Source: Mikania micrantha
Taxonomy: Eukaryota; Streptophyta; Magnoliopsida; Asterales; Asteraceae
Assembly: GCA_009363875.1 (NCBI GenBank)
Contig: CM018683.1
Span: forward strand, 44,815,711 to 44,879,710
Direction of reading: 5' to 3'
Length of the DNA stretch: 64,000 nucleotides
The notes under the pieces were generated by a model. The model saw nothing but the letters and a program-made list of their open reading frames with translations, did no database searches and was not told where the DNA came from. A program made the position numbers and the translations under genes. Below, piece by piece: positions 45,201 through 57,377 of the stretch (its first letter is position 1; the number at the start of each line of letters is the position of its first letter).

Positions 45201-46680
45201 CATTCTCAATCAGAAAGAACTCAACATGAGACAATGACGTTGGGTTGAGCTTCTAACTGATTACGACTGTGAGATTCGTTACCATCCGGGTAAAGCCAAT
45301 GTGGTGACGGATGCTCTTAGTCGCAAGGAACCAGTCAAACCAATTCGTGTAAGAGCCATGGAGATCAACACACAGCCAAACTTGAAAGACTTGATTCGTA
45401 TTGCACAACAACAAGTAGTAACAAACAATCAACTCAAGACAAACTTGGATTGTGGTATTGAGAAGAAACTAGAACCTCGAGCTGATGGGGTGTTATATCT
45501 CAATGGCCGCATTTGGATTCCGAAGTCTAAAGAATTGCGCACACTCATCTGTGATGAGGCTCATAAGTCGCGATACTCAGTTCATCCTGGAGCCGATAAG
45601 ATGTATCAGGACTTGAGGACATCTTACTGGTGGCCGGGAATGAAGAAAGACATAGCACTGTACGTGGGAAAATGTCTTACCTGTTCAAAAGTCAAAGCAG
45701 AACATCAAAAGCCTTCGGGACTTCTACAGCAACCTGAAATTCCTCAATGGAAATGGGAGCAAATTTCCATGGATTTCATAACTAAGTTGCCGAGAACTCC
45801 GCGAGGTTTCGACTCGATTTGGGTGATCGTTGATCGACTCACCAAATCTGCTCATTTTCTCCCTATCCGAGAGGATTACAAGATGGAGAAGTTATCCACA
45901 TTGTACATCAACGAAATCATTGCACGTCATGGTACTCCAACATCAATCATATCTGATCGTGATAGTCGTTTTACTTCTCGCTTTTGGCAATCATTGCAAA
46001 AGGCTTTGGGAACGCGTGTTAATCTTAGCACGGCGTATCATCCCCAAACCGATGGCCAAAGCGAAAGGACTATCCAAACACTTGAAGACATGCTTCGTTC
46101 TTGTGTCATTGACTTCGGTGGAAGTTGGGACACTCATCTCCCACTCATTGAGTTTTCATATAACAATAGCTATCATACGAGCATTCAATGTGCACCATTC
46201 GAAGCTCTATATGGTAGAAAGTGCCGATCACCGGTCTATTGGACCGAGATTGGTGACTCACAGGTCGTAGGACCAGAACTCATTGAGGAAACATCAGACA
46301 AAATCACAATCATTCAGTCACGGCTTAAGGCCGCACGAGATCGGCAGAAGAGTTATGCTGATCGACGACGGAAACCGCTTGAGTTTCAAGTCGGTGACCG
46401 AGTCTTACTCAAGGTTTCTCCCTGGAAAGGCGTTGTCCGATTCGGGAAGAAAGGGAAACTTGCACCAAGGTACGTTGGACCTTTTGAGATCCTGGAACGG
46501 ATTGGTCCCGTAGCCTACAAACTCAAACTTCCAGTGGAGCTAAGCAATGTTCACGATACTTTTCATGTATCGAATCTTAAGATATGCTTGGCAGATCATG
46601 ATGTTCAGATTCCACTGGAAGACATTCAGATTCAGAATAACATGCAATTCATAGAACGTCCAGCTGAGATATCCCGATCG
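42292..46680 (+). pseudogene. Element B gag-pol polyprotein (one in-frame TGA)
   Basis: ATG at 42292 (MPPRRDPNGGGS). Gag core, then C-x2-C-x2-HH unit and knuckles CLKCGRMGHFAATC (43270-43311) and CYNCGAEGHFRNQC (43378-43419); protease IFDTGADKSFIS (~43540); RT with FSKIDLRSGYHQ, MPFGLTNAP and the catalytic FIDDILIYSK (44548); RNase H with FIVYCDASNLG and YTTHDLELGAV; TGA at 45235-45237; then, still in frame, PGKANVVTDALSR, the integrase HHCC domain (H...H, CLTC), core motifs MDFITKLPRT, SDRDSRF and HPQTDGQSERT and the GPFEILERIGPVAY domain. The TGA stands where relatives have Arg (CGA), so a CpG transition is likely. The C terminus is shifted by a small deletion near 46670; the chromodomain-like tail IPIVKVRW..EFTWE continues in another frame to 46787. 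Confidence 0.93.
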
Positions 46681-46820
46681 TAAAGGTACGATGGGAGGGC
46701 AAACGCGGTGCTGAGTTCACCTGGGAACGTGAAGACCAGATGAAGCTTAAGTACCCTCATCTTTTTACAGTATCTTCGGCTAGTTAATTTCGGGACGAAA
46801 TTCCCTTAACTAGGGGAGAC
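46681..46820 (+). other. Element B shifted pol tail and polypurine tract
   Basis: The last ~35 codons of pol are readable in another frame up to TAA at 46785-46787. GGGACGAAATTCCC and TAGGGGAGAC (46811-46820) then give the priming site for plus-strand synthesis. Element A has the same GGACGAAATTTC...GGGGAGAC ending. Confidence 0.75.
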
Positions 46821-49800
46821 TGTAACATTTGTGCATTTAGTCATGGTAGTCGTAAACAGTGTTAGAACAGTGTGTGTCAATGTCCAGTAAATCAATGTGA
46901 TTCATGTGTTCATTATGTGTTTGTGTGTTAGAATCATTATTTCTTGAGACAAGAGTCGAGTTCACTAGGCAAGAACAGTATCTTGTTATATCGAAACAGT
47001 GGTGGGCAGCGAGAGTGAGCCCTATATATATACTGCGTTCGGTGTAACAGGATAGTGTTAGTGCGTAGTGTTGAGACGAATATTATAACAATTAATTAAT
47101 TCAACAAGAATCGTAATACGTAAGCGAGACTGAGTATAGTTATGGGTGACGATCCATAATGATACGAATGTTGAACTTATAATTATGATTAAACGACTTT
47201 AAATAATTAATACGATCGAAAAACGTACGCGATTGCGGGTATACACGTAATTGTGAGTGTCTAACGATCTGTCAACACACGAAGAGTAAAAATAATTAAA
47301 TTAATTATTTTATATCTTTACAATTTTGAAACTCATCATTTTAATGAGTTTAACAACTCTTTTATTTTTTTTAATTCGCGTAAAATACGCGTTACGTTCC
47401 GGAAACGCGAACCGAGCGACCGAAACGAACCCGAATACCGCGCGGGCTATAAAAGCCTTGAACAAGGCTTAAATGCTCATTTATGTCACCAACAACCCTT
47501 TCTCTCTCTACAAATTCGTCTCCCACCTCTCTTTAAAAATTTCCAACTTTAATCGTTCGTATCTCGCTCGATCCTCAACGGATTTCGTCATTCTTGGTGT
47601 CCACGCGTCGCTTTCAACATCCTCTACACGAAAGTACAAGAATTTCGCAGATTCAACCAGCCAATCTCGAGGTAATGAAGCTTGAAAGATCACGAGTTTA
47701 GGGTTTTCATTTGTGGTTTTGCTAAAATACACACATTACCGGTTCTAATACATCATCCTTGAGACTCGACTGCGTAGAAACCTTTTGTGATGATGGATCG
47801 ACCTAGCTAATGACCTGGAAAAGCTCGAATGTGATGGTGATGGTGCGGAGGAACAGGTTCGGTGGGGAACCAGGAGGACGAACCCATTAGGGTTTCCTGG
47901 CCGAACCCAGGTGAACACAACGAACCCCAGCGAACCTTGCATGGTTCGTTGGGTTATCAGCCGAACTTAGAAGGATCTCATGAACCTGTGCCGAACCATC
48001 CAACCTATCACGAACCTTCCCGAGCCATCCACGAACCCTAGTAGCCTTCATGACTTCGACGAACCATACCCTACTATGTCGAACCTTATACAGGCGAACC
48101 CTGGCTTTATTGGCGAACCATATCTGATCCAACGAACCCTCATTTGCAGCTGGCCGAACCCTGAGGTGCCTCACGAACCATCACGAACCTTTGGCCTATG
48201 ACGAATCTTCACGAACTTGCATGGTTCGCAACTCACTTAGCCGAACCCTACTGTTGGATGGTGGATCACGAACCTACATTTGGCTAACCTTCACGAACCA
48301 TTTCTCTTGCCGAACCTTGCTGGGGTCACCAACCAATATAACCAGCCGAACCCCACTAGTTCAGCCGAACCCTTGGCTAGATGATTATCTAGGTTCGCTG
48401 ATAACCAAAGGAATTCGATTGGCAACTTGCGGCCCAACACTTAGCATACGGCCCAACACTTAACAATTAGCCCAACTTAATCCCATTTGACCCAAACCAA
48501 TTTCTGTAGGCCCAATTAAGTTATAATCGGTCCATTATGATCTTGATTAGGCCCACATTACCTTTGGTATCTTATATGGCTCATGTATCTATTGTTGGAC
48601 CAACACCACCTTCAATTGGCCCAATATCATAATCAATTGGCCCTTGTTAACATAAACGGCCCATGGACCTCCATTTGAGCCTATTATCATAATTATGGGC
48701 TTAAGGCCCAATGTGAGGCCCTCGATTACGACAATTATGAATTGATCATAAATTGGTTAAGTTTGTAACTTAACAATAATTATGAAGATCAATTCACAAT
48801 CACAAGACTTAAAAGCAATTGAACATTTTATCACAAAACATGTTAATCAATGGTTTATCAAACTCTTAAACACATGTGATGTTGTGCAAACAAGTGGTGT
48901 GCAAGAGAACATTTCACCTTCTTTTCATGGACCCATGATCAATCAAGTGATTCAAATCAAGCGGTTCACATCATAGTATTCAAATCAAGTGGTTCATTTC
49001 ATGGTATTCAAATCAAGTGGTTCACATCATGGTATTCAAATCAAGTGGTTCATTTCATGGTATTCAAATCAACAGATTCATTTCATGGTATTCAAAACAA
49101 AGGATTTAATTCGTGGAATTAAATCTAGGTTTTCAATTCATGTTATCAAATAAGGCATTAACACATCCGGTTAAAGTAAGGTTCAGAAACATGGTGTCTA
49201 TTGTTGTAAACAAACTTGTCAAAGCATCAAGTATCATATTCATTAGCGTTAGTACTGGGTGATCACAACAAGGGAAAGCGGACACACACATTGGGGCAGG
49301 CCGATTGCTGCAGTTAGTTTTTAAATTTGTTTTTAAACTAACTGCAGATTTCGGTTACATATGGTTTTATCAAAACTGTTGACACATTATCTAACTCCAA
49401 ACGTGGTTTGGGACTTGATATTATATGTTGACTCTCGTGCAAACAGTGATTGGACTATTTACACTCATTTTCTTACTTGATGTTAGTTTGGGTTGCAGCT
49501 CATCCGTGTGAATCTTATGTTGCTTTAACTTACCTATGCCTTATATCATATACTCATGTTTACAAATGATTAAACCTATTGTTCTCACCAACTACGTCTG
49601 TAGTTGACAGTTACTTTTCACGTGTTTCAGGTAACCAGGTTTAAGACATTCTCAGGGACAACTAAGGAGACCATTCTAAGATAGAACAAGATGAAGAAAC
49701 ATACTAGGATGGATTAGAAACACACTAAATCCTGATTGTTTAATTGTCTTGTTTGAAGTCTTATTTTGTAACTATATTTTGGGTCTGTAGTTGTCTTTCT

Positions 49801-49952
49801 TTTGGTAGATAGTTGTCTGTAACTAAACAATTGTCTTAACATTATGAAACATAGTAATCCGTTGTGGTTGTTCTTATTCAATACTTGTGCATGATTCAAC
49901 TGTTCATACGTTACCGCGCCGTGGATTCCGCACGCGGCGCAGGGGTGTGACA
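46821..49952 (+). repeat. Element B 3' LTR (internally deleted)
   Basis: Nearly identical to the 5' LTR but lacks ~560 bp. It jumps from GTGATTCAAA (48957) to the ATTCAAATCAAGCGG repeat, i.e. a deletion between ATTCAAA direct repeats. It also lacks 18 bp after GAGACAAG (46953). Confidence 0.92.
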
Positions 49953-52900
49953 TAAACGTATGTGAGGTTAAACAAAACAAAACTATAACAGTTGTTGTTG
50001 CGGAATGCTAAACCGATGAGTTATTCGTATAGGTGACGATCTGTACGAATGATTCTGATAGTTTAACGTTCTGAAATAATAACTTAACAGTAGAAAACAA
50101 GAATCAGAAAGCCAAACCATCGTCGTGTTCGTTCGAATGACGATTCGAACGAATACGCGCGATGGTGACGCGTTCTGACGAAATGAAAACGAAAAATGTT
50201 GCGATCGATCATAAATTTAAGGAATTAACATATTTCCTATTTTACAATTTTGAAACTCATCATAAAACCAATTAAATTAAACTATTTTAAGAAATCGCGA
50301 ACGAATTTAATAAACGCGTAAAAATATTAAATTCGTTAAATAAATTAACTAAACGATATTTAAAATAATTCATTAAAATATATTTGTATTTAAAACATCA
50401 TAAAATAATTCTTTTATTTAAAACCTACGAAAAACGCGCATTACGTTCCGGAAACGTAACGAAAATACGAATCGAGCAAGAAAAACGAACCCGAACCCAC
50501 ACGGGGTATAAATACCCTTAATGAGTTCAAACAACTCATTTCTTTTCTTCTCCTTTTCTCTAAAAACCCTAATTTCTGGATTAGTGCCTCCATCACCATT
50601 TTTGAGCTTCAATCTCTCATAACTTGGACATTTCTTAACCAAATCGCCTCATTCTTGAACCCAGACGAAGATCTCGACCCCCTCTACACAAAAGTACAAC
50701 CGATCTATAAAGATCTCCACTGAAAATTCAGGTAATGAGCTGCAAAACCCACGAAAATTAGGGTTTTCGCAACCCTTTTGTTGAACCAACTATAAACCGG
50801 CTCCACATCATCCTTGTCGAGTCTACACCCTTGGAACCACCTCCAATCACAAGAAAACCTTACAGGTCTTGATTGGGAACCACCTGGGGAACAGTTTGGC
50901 CGAAGCATGCCTGAGGCTAGGTCAAATGGCCTAAGGCCGAAAGGCCTGGCCGAATGTCACACTCGGCAGCCTCTCATTCGACCCTCCTCCTCTTCATTCG
51001 AGCATGGTTCCATTCGAGCCACTTTCATTCGCTAGCTCCACCTTCGGCGAACCACTTCCTTCGGCCAGAACCACCATTCGCCACCTTTCTTTCGCCGACC
51101 ATTCATTCGCTGGAGCCACCTCAGTCGCCGGTCCTCCTTCAGTCGGCAGTTATCATTCGCCACCAGTAGCCATTCGCACTAGTATGTCATTCGACCACCA
51201 CTCAAGGAGAAGCCTCATTCGGCAGTTACACTATTCGACTGGCCATAGCCACTCCTTTGGGCACCTGTTTCTTCAGCCAACACCCACGAATCAAGAAGCA
51301 ACTAGTGGGCTTAAGGAATTTCTTGGCCCAGCAAGAGCCAACACAGAAATGGCCCACGGCCTGTTGTTGAGGACTAGCTCATTCGAACCACTTCTGGCCA
51401 ACCCAATAATCCAACAACGCATCCATTTGATATAGATAGTTTGTTGCAGCCATTTAAGTTCAATCAGCCCGCCATACTGCTTGTGGTCCAGTAGTGTATT
51501 GTAGAGAGCCCACTGATTTCATTTTGGCTCACAACAAATTCAAAGAACTTGTTTGGCCCAAGAAACTGTTTTGACCCAACAGTTTGGCCCAAGGCCCACC
51601 TGCATTAATTGGCCCAAGACATTGAGTTAGGCATATCACTTCGGCCCATATACATACACTCGGCCCTTTTGAGTTAAGTGAAACAAACAATTGAAAACAA
51701 TTGAAATAATGTCATACATGGGATTTCTTAAACATACTATAAAGGTGGCAAAAGCCATATGGAACAATAAGGAATCAAAATAAGTTCCACAAACTCATGT
51801 GAAGTTTAAAGTGTAAAATCATGTTTTAGACTTGGAACTTGTTGAAAACCCAACTTCTACAACATAACATAATTCATGGTAATTAGGAAACCAAGTCATC
51901 TCAGGTGAACACAAAGCCCACAACAATGTGTGCTGAACTTAACTAAATGAGATTAAGTGCAAGTATAAACTACACACATTGAATCAAGGCCGAACTATGA
52001 CCAAGACTTTTAAAGTGTTAGCCACTTTTGGGACTAACACCTACACACACACGCTTAAACACATGTAACTCATACTTACAAGTTCAAACATCGTAAATAA
52101 ATACAGGATCGTGAAAATAATATCAACCACAACAAAGAGCGCGTGCATTCTTGTTTGAGACTAAGTCAACTACCACAACTACAAGGTGAGTTCATTGTCC
52201 CTTTTCAAACTACTTTGGTTTTTAACTCGGGACTGAGAAGCATGTTATACATTTTAAAACAAATGTTTTAAACTTAACAAAATGCTTTTATACTATTGAT
52301 TATGCCAAGTGCTTAAGGCATAAGACACTATTCAAACTAAATGCTATTTGATTATGCCAAGTGATAAAGGCATAAGCTACTTGCTAATACTAAAGCTATG
52401 TGTTAATACCAAGTGCTAAGGGTATTTGCTATCTGATGATGCTATTGTGGATGCTAATGCTATGGGTTTATGCTACAAACTAATGCTGCGGGTTATGCTT
52501 AATGCTAATGCTATGGGATTATGTTACATGTTAATGCTATGGGTTTATGCTAGATACTAATGTTAACACTGAATGCTAATGATGCTATGATGCCATGAGG
52601 ATGCTAAATACAAACATACATACATATACACATATTGAATACTTGAAGCTATGGATACTCTAAAACTCTTGAATGCTATATGATTGCCATGCTAAAACAA
52701 CGGTTTGGCCTCTCAGTGCTTGCCTTACCTGTTGTAAAGCTAGTACTTGTGAACAAGTTACGTAAATGCTGGAAACTTTGAATGCTATAAACTATTGGCT
52801 ATGGAAGAACAATAGTTGGTCTCTCAGTGCTTGCCTTCAGGTGTTCTTCCTAGTCGGAGGACTGGTAGAACAATAGTTGGTCTCTCAGTGCTTGCCTTCA

Positions 52901-54174
52901 TGTGTTCTTCCCAGTCGGGACTTGAAGAACAATAGTTGGTCTCTCAATGCTTGCCTTCATGTGTTCTTCACAGTCGGGACTAGAAGGCATCTACTATGGT
53001 CTCTCAGTGCTTGCCTTAGGGTGTCCTTCATGGTCTTAAACGAGGAAACGGACTGATGGCCTCTCAGTGCTTGCCATGCAGTGTTTCCCAAAACTATTTA
53101 CACACGTGAACAGTAACTAGGACGATATTGGTGATCCTTAGTTGACTTTGTGTCATCAAGGGAATCCTCTATCTCCCCCTATGTTGCTAATTTCATATAG
53201 AACTGGTATGGATTGATAATGGATTCCTTCGGGCATTCAGTTGTCCATTCTGGTGACTCTCAAGCTAAACTCACGAATGCTATGGGTAAACTTACAAACA
53301 AAATGCTTAAACTATTCTGGGGAAACGAAATGAATGGTAGGTAAAATGCTTAATTATCATTAACAGCAATGTCCTATGCGACTCAGTATGTGGTGGGACG
53401 GCGTCTGGGCGGGTCGTAGGCTCGACTCAGGGGTATGCCCTATATATAAGCATACCGAGTTGGATGATACAGGTGGTGTTAATGAGATTAAGGTTGTTAC
53501 CTAGGGGATGCATGAATGCTTTGGATCAATATCATAAACTTTTAAACACGATGCTTGTTAAACTTATTGAAGCTATTACATACGAAGGCTATGGACTTGT
53601 AAACTTTGAAAACAGTAAACTAAAGCTATGATGAAAGATGAATCGAATGGTAGGTAAAATGCTTAATTATCATTAACAGCAATTTCCTATGCGACTTAGT
53701 ATGTGGTGGGACGGCGTCTGGGCGGGTCGTAGGCTCGACTCAGGGGTATGTCCTATATATAAGCATACCGAGTTGGATGATTCAGGTGTTGTTAATGAGG
53801 TTAAGGTTTTACCTAGGAGGTTTGCAAAAGCTATTTTACAACTACTAAAACCACATGAACTCACCAACCATTGTGTTGACTTTGTTTTCTTACATGCTTT
53901 CTCAGGTGATGCACAAGATTAAGCTAAAGGTCAGGATTGCATACTAGGATGCCAGATAGCAGACCTAGTACTTTTGAGAAACACATGTTTTGTTAACATT
54001 TGTAATTTAACCTTGTAAACTTTAATTCTATGCTATATTATGCTTTAGTTATTCTCAATGTTGATGCTATGTAAACAATCTAATCAACCCGATTATCATT
54101 CATGATATCGCGCCCCGGGAACCTTCCGTCCGACGGGGACATCCGATCCTACCCCGCCGGCTCGGGGTGTGACA
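49953..54174 (+). repeat. Element A 3' LTR, right fragment
   Basis: Resumes exactly at the B target-site duplication and ends GTGTGACA. Relative to the 5' LTR it lacks ~39 bp between two TCGGCCC repeats (51661) and ~12 bp in the CATTCG block (51130), both deletions between short direct repeats. Confidence 0.92.
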
Positions 54175-54179
54175 GATAA

Positions 54180-55841
54180 CCACCATTGCAATATCAGTTT
54201 TGGAGCTGCATTATTAGATTCTAAAAGTACTGCATCCTACAAATGACTATTAGAATGTTTTACTCGTGCTTTTGGTGTTGCCCCAAAAATTGTAGTTACG
54301 GATCAGGATGCAGCTATAAAACAAGTTGTAGAAGCTGTTTGGCCATCAAGCAGACACAGATTGTGCATGTGGCACATAATGACAAAGGTTTCAGACAAGG
54401 TACGTGATGTCTAATAGTTACTTACCATGGTACGTAATTTACTTACCATTGTACGTGATTTATTCATAATGTATGTTTAGTGTTATTACACTAGTTTTAT
54501 GCGAAGCTGGTATGTGATCATATATTTTATTAGTAAGTTATTGTTTTTAACAAAAAACAATATGTTAAGTATAATTTATATCATATTATAGGTTGGGACT
54601 GCATTATGTAATAACGAGGAGCTTAAGACATGTATATGTAACATAGTATGTACTGATTTAGTGTCTTCTGAAGATTTTGACAGAGAATGGTTGTCAATTA
54701 TGGATGATTATGATTTAAGTAACAGTGATTGGTTTGGATATATGTTTGAGATAAGGGACATGTGGATTCTTGCGTTTTACCGTGACGAGCCGATGTCAGG
54801 TCTTATGCACTTCAAGATCTGAGAGTGAAAACCACTATTTTGGGCAAGTTTCTAATTGTCAATTAACTTTGCTTGAGTTTGTTTTACTCATTTTGACACT
54901 GCTATGGAGGCTCAAAGGCATTTGCATAGGAAAAATGATCATACATGTAGAAATACAATGGCTAATATGTAGACAGATTGTTCGCTAGAAGAACAGGCGC
55001 ATAAAATATACACGAGAACTATATTTTTTGATGTGCAAGAAGAAATATATAATACATCACAATCAGGTGATTATACCAGATTCGATATAGAGGATATGAA
55101 GGCAAAGGAAGCTGGATATTTGCAGGTACGTGTTTTTGGTACAAAAGTTTGGTACGTAATTTAGTAAGTATTATGATACGTGAAATTAGTACGCGATTTG
55201 TTTATCAACAATATAAGTGCTTGGTTTGCAGGTGTTGTATTGTCAAGAGGATGGCAATGTAACAATCATGTGTAGTTGTAAGCGTTTTGAACAGTATGGC
55301 TTATTATATCGCCATTGTTTTTACGTTCTAAGGCTATGTGATGTAAAGGTATATCCTGAAAAATACATTTCCAGAAGATGGACAAAAGATGTGGTCTCAA
55401 ATATTTCAAACAATTACATTATAAACCCACACATTTTGAGTGGAATAGCCCCTGAAGTTGACAATGTGGTACGTGACATAATGTCTTCTAGTGAATATAT
55501 TGTTAACAAGTTGGTTAAAGACATGAAAAGGTTGACAATTTTAGAGATACATTAAAAGATATAATGGATAGAACTGATGAAGAAACAAGAGATATGGCAT
55601 CTGTAAACAAACGAATATTGTGTTATCTTTTGTTCCTCAACACGAAGAATCATGTGTTAATTTTCGGGTACCATCTGGTATTAAGAACAAAGGTTCTGGA
55701 TCCCATAAAAGGTTTAAATCTAAACGTGAACAAGCAATTAGCAGAATGGGCAAGAGAGCCAGATGATGTCATAGTTGTGGACAATTGGATCATGATAGGC
55801 GTAAATGTTCTTCACTTAGTGGAACAAATAAAGGTGACTAG
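54180..55841 (+). pseudogene. FAR1-like 3' exons after the nest
   Basis: Continues the sentence cut at 29017 (GID|NHHCNISFGAALL). Introns 54400-54591 and 55126-55231 begin with GTACGTG, itself part of the repeated motif. Ends at TAG 55839-55841. Confidence 0.82.
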
Positions 55842-56449
55842 TACGTGATTTTAGTACGTATTTTTGAAGTTTGGGACAGTGTTTTTGTTTAAATGTTTTT
55901 TTAATCATTAGTACGTGATTTTTATTACAGTTAACATATAAATAGTATAGATATTGGTGAGTTTTTTTTTACATTTTAAACGTTTTAGTTAATTTTTTTT
56001 AATGATTAGTATGTGATTTTATTATACTTAACATATTAATATTATAGGTATTGATAAGTGGTTTATTTTACATATTTGAATGTTTTAGTTTAACATTTTA
56101 TATAATTAAATTAAACAGAAGTTATAGAAAATAGGGCAAAAGGAAAAGATTCATGAATTAAGATGGTACGTAATTTTATTCTGAAGTTTGGGGACAGTAT
56201 TATTCATGAATTAAGATGGTACGTAATTATTAGATGTAATGTATAAGCATTAAGTGATTAGTGCGTGATTGTAAGTATGTGATTTTATTTTAGGTAATAT
56301 ATAAGTAGAATAGGTCCTTGGTAAGTGTTTTTTTATATATTAAACATTTTAGTTAAACATTTTATAAAATTAAATTAAACAGAAGTTATAGAAATATTGC
56401 AAAAGAAAATGCTTCATTAAACACCTTTAAATTTAAATAAAAAAGAAAA
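55842..56449. promoter_or_regulatory. 3' flank of the FAR1-like gene with GTACGTRA repeats
   Basis: No gene. GTACGTRA at 55841, 55911, 56166 and 56219, near variants at 55854, 56009, 56261 and 56275. A ~50-bp segment is repeated (ACATTTTA..AATTAAATTAAACAGAAGTTATAGAAA at 56090 and 56350). Confidence 0.45.
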
Positions 56450-56754
56450 TTATATATATGATGCTAGGAAATCAACTTTTAATTTCATTGAACAACGAAG
56501 AGTCTTAATGATGTTAGCAACTGTGTGAAGTTGCTGAACATCCGTTTTATCTTCGTCTACCATGAACAACACCATAAGATCTCGTACGGCATTGGGGGTA
56601 GCTATAACAACTGTTTGCTGAGCTCGTCCCTTTTTTAATCCCTTCTTCAAGGCTTTCAAAATTTTGTTTCAAGACAACCATATACACGACGTCTTTATTG
56701 TTTTGCTTCATAATTTCGGCAGTGAGTCTTGATTTTTTATCGTTGGATTGTGAT

Positions 56755-57377
56755 TGTTGGTGCATGTAATGTCCCTAGTTCTGTATTTTGTATGATTTGG
56801 ATTGTATAAATTTTATATCAGTAATGAAATCGTTTATTCTGTATTGTTCGTGCGTTTAATTGAATTTAATATGTTAAATATGTTTGACTTTGACTATGTT
56901 ACAGACCCATTCGTGCGAATGGTACCTACGAATGAGTCCTTTCGCACGAATGAACGACTAACGAATGACTGAGGTGAACGAATGAGTCACTCGCATGATT
57001 CATTTGGTTGACCAGCCCATTCCGCTGAGCCATTCGCCCGAATGAGTGTTTCGCACAACTCATTCGGCCGAATGAGCTCAGTCTATATATAGGACTGCAA
57101 ACAGAATGTTTCGGTAACTTTTACATCATTTCTCTGACCCCTAAGCACTCCCTATCATTCTCCTAGGGTTTTGAGCCGCCTCTCCTTGTCCAACTTTGTT
57201 TCTCACCCCGTGGTGCTTCGATTTGGATCAAAACGTTGATTCTACATCATCGGATTGCCACGGGGCTTGGTGATTTCGATTGGAAAACCCTTGAATAGGA
57301 TTCCGCACTATTCAAGGGCCTGCCAAGCAGAATCCGCAAGAAACCGAGTTGTTTCCAAGGGTTTCTTAGGTCCTACA
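56755..57377 (+). repeat. Element C 5' LTR
   Basis: 623 bp, with a run of CATTCG/CGAATG palindromes (56907-57074) just before the TATA box (CTATATATAGG, about 57082-57092). Confidence 0.93.

Larger units (their letters stand above)
36724..49952 (+). mobile_element. Element B: Ty3/gypsy Tekay-type retrotransposon
   Basis: Inserted in the 3' LTR of A with duplication TAAAC (36719-36723, 49953-49957). LTRs 36724-40431 and 46821-49952, both TGTAACATTT...GTGTGACA. PBS TGGTATCAGAGC at 40435-40446, polypurine tract TAGGGGAGAC before 46821. A full gag-pol frame is broken by one TGA and a 3' deletion. It is the youngest insertion here because it lies inside A. Confidence 0.94.
29018..54174 (+). mobile_element. 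Element A: non-autonomous Ty3/gypsy (Tekay-type) retrotransposon
   Basis: Target-site duplication GATAA (29013-29017, 54175-54179). LTR 29018-33523; second LTR 36487-36723 plus 49953-54174, split by element B. Both start TGTAACATC and end GTGTGACA. PBS TGGTATCAGAGC at 33527-33538; polypurine tract AAGGGGAGAC before 36487. The internal region is only about 3 kb. It holds a short gag piece with three zinc knuckles, then ~0.9 kb of non-coding filler, then an integrase core and C-terminal part; protease, RT and RNase H are absent. The LTRs look nearly identical by eye, so transposition was recent and must have used proteins from another element. Confidence 0.92.
28061..55841 (+). pseudogene. FAR1-related MULE-type transposase, split by nested retrotransposons
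   Basis: Exons: 28061-28863, 28979-29017 joined to 54180-54399, 54592-55125 and 55232-55841, with GT-AG borders. Domains in order: FAR1 DNA-binding region (FFSSIEHAFDFYQSYAKKS; C...HNH at the end), MULE DDE transposase (first Asp in FDATFRTK at 28841; second in TDQDAA at 54301; Glu region SESENHYFGQ near 54821), SWIM finger (CSCKRFEQYGLLYRHC near 55279) and a C-terminal CCHC knuckle (CHSCGQLDHDRRKC). Lesions: TGA 28214-28216, TGA 54244-54246 (where relatives have Trp), frameshifts near 54810 and 54890, in-frame stop in the 54.97 kb region, SWIM Cys changed to Tyr, and a stop before the knuckle. Family members are transposases or domesticated light-signalling regulators; this copy is dead. Confidence 0.85.

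Noticed and set aside
45235..45237. Programmed readthrough of the TGA in element B
   Set aside because: Elements of this clade normally have one uninterrupted frame and Arg at this codon, so a CpG transition is the simpler explanation.
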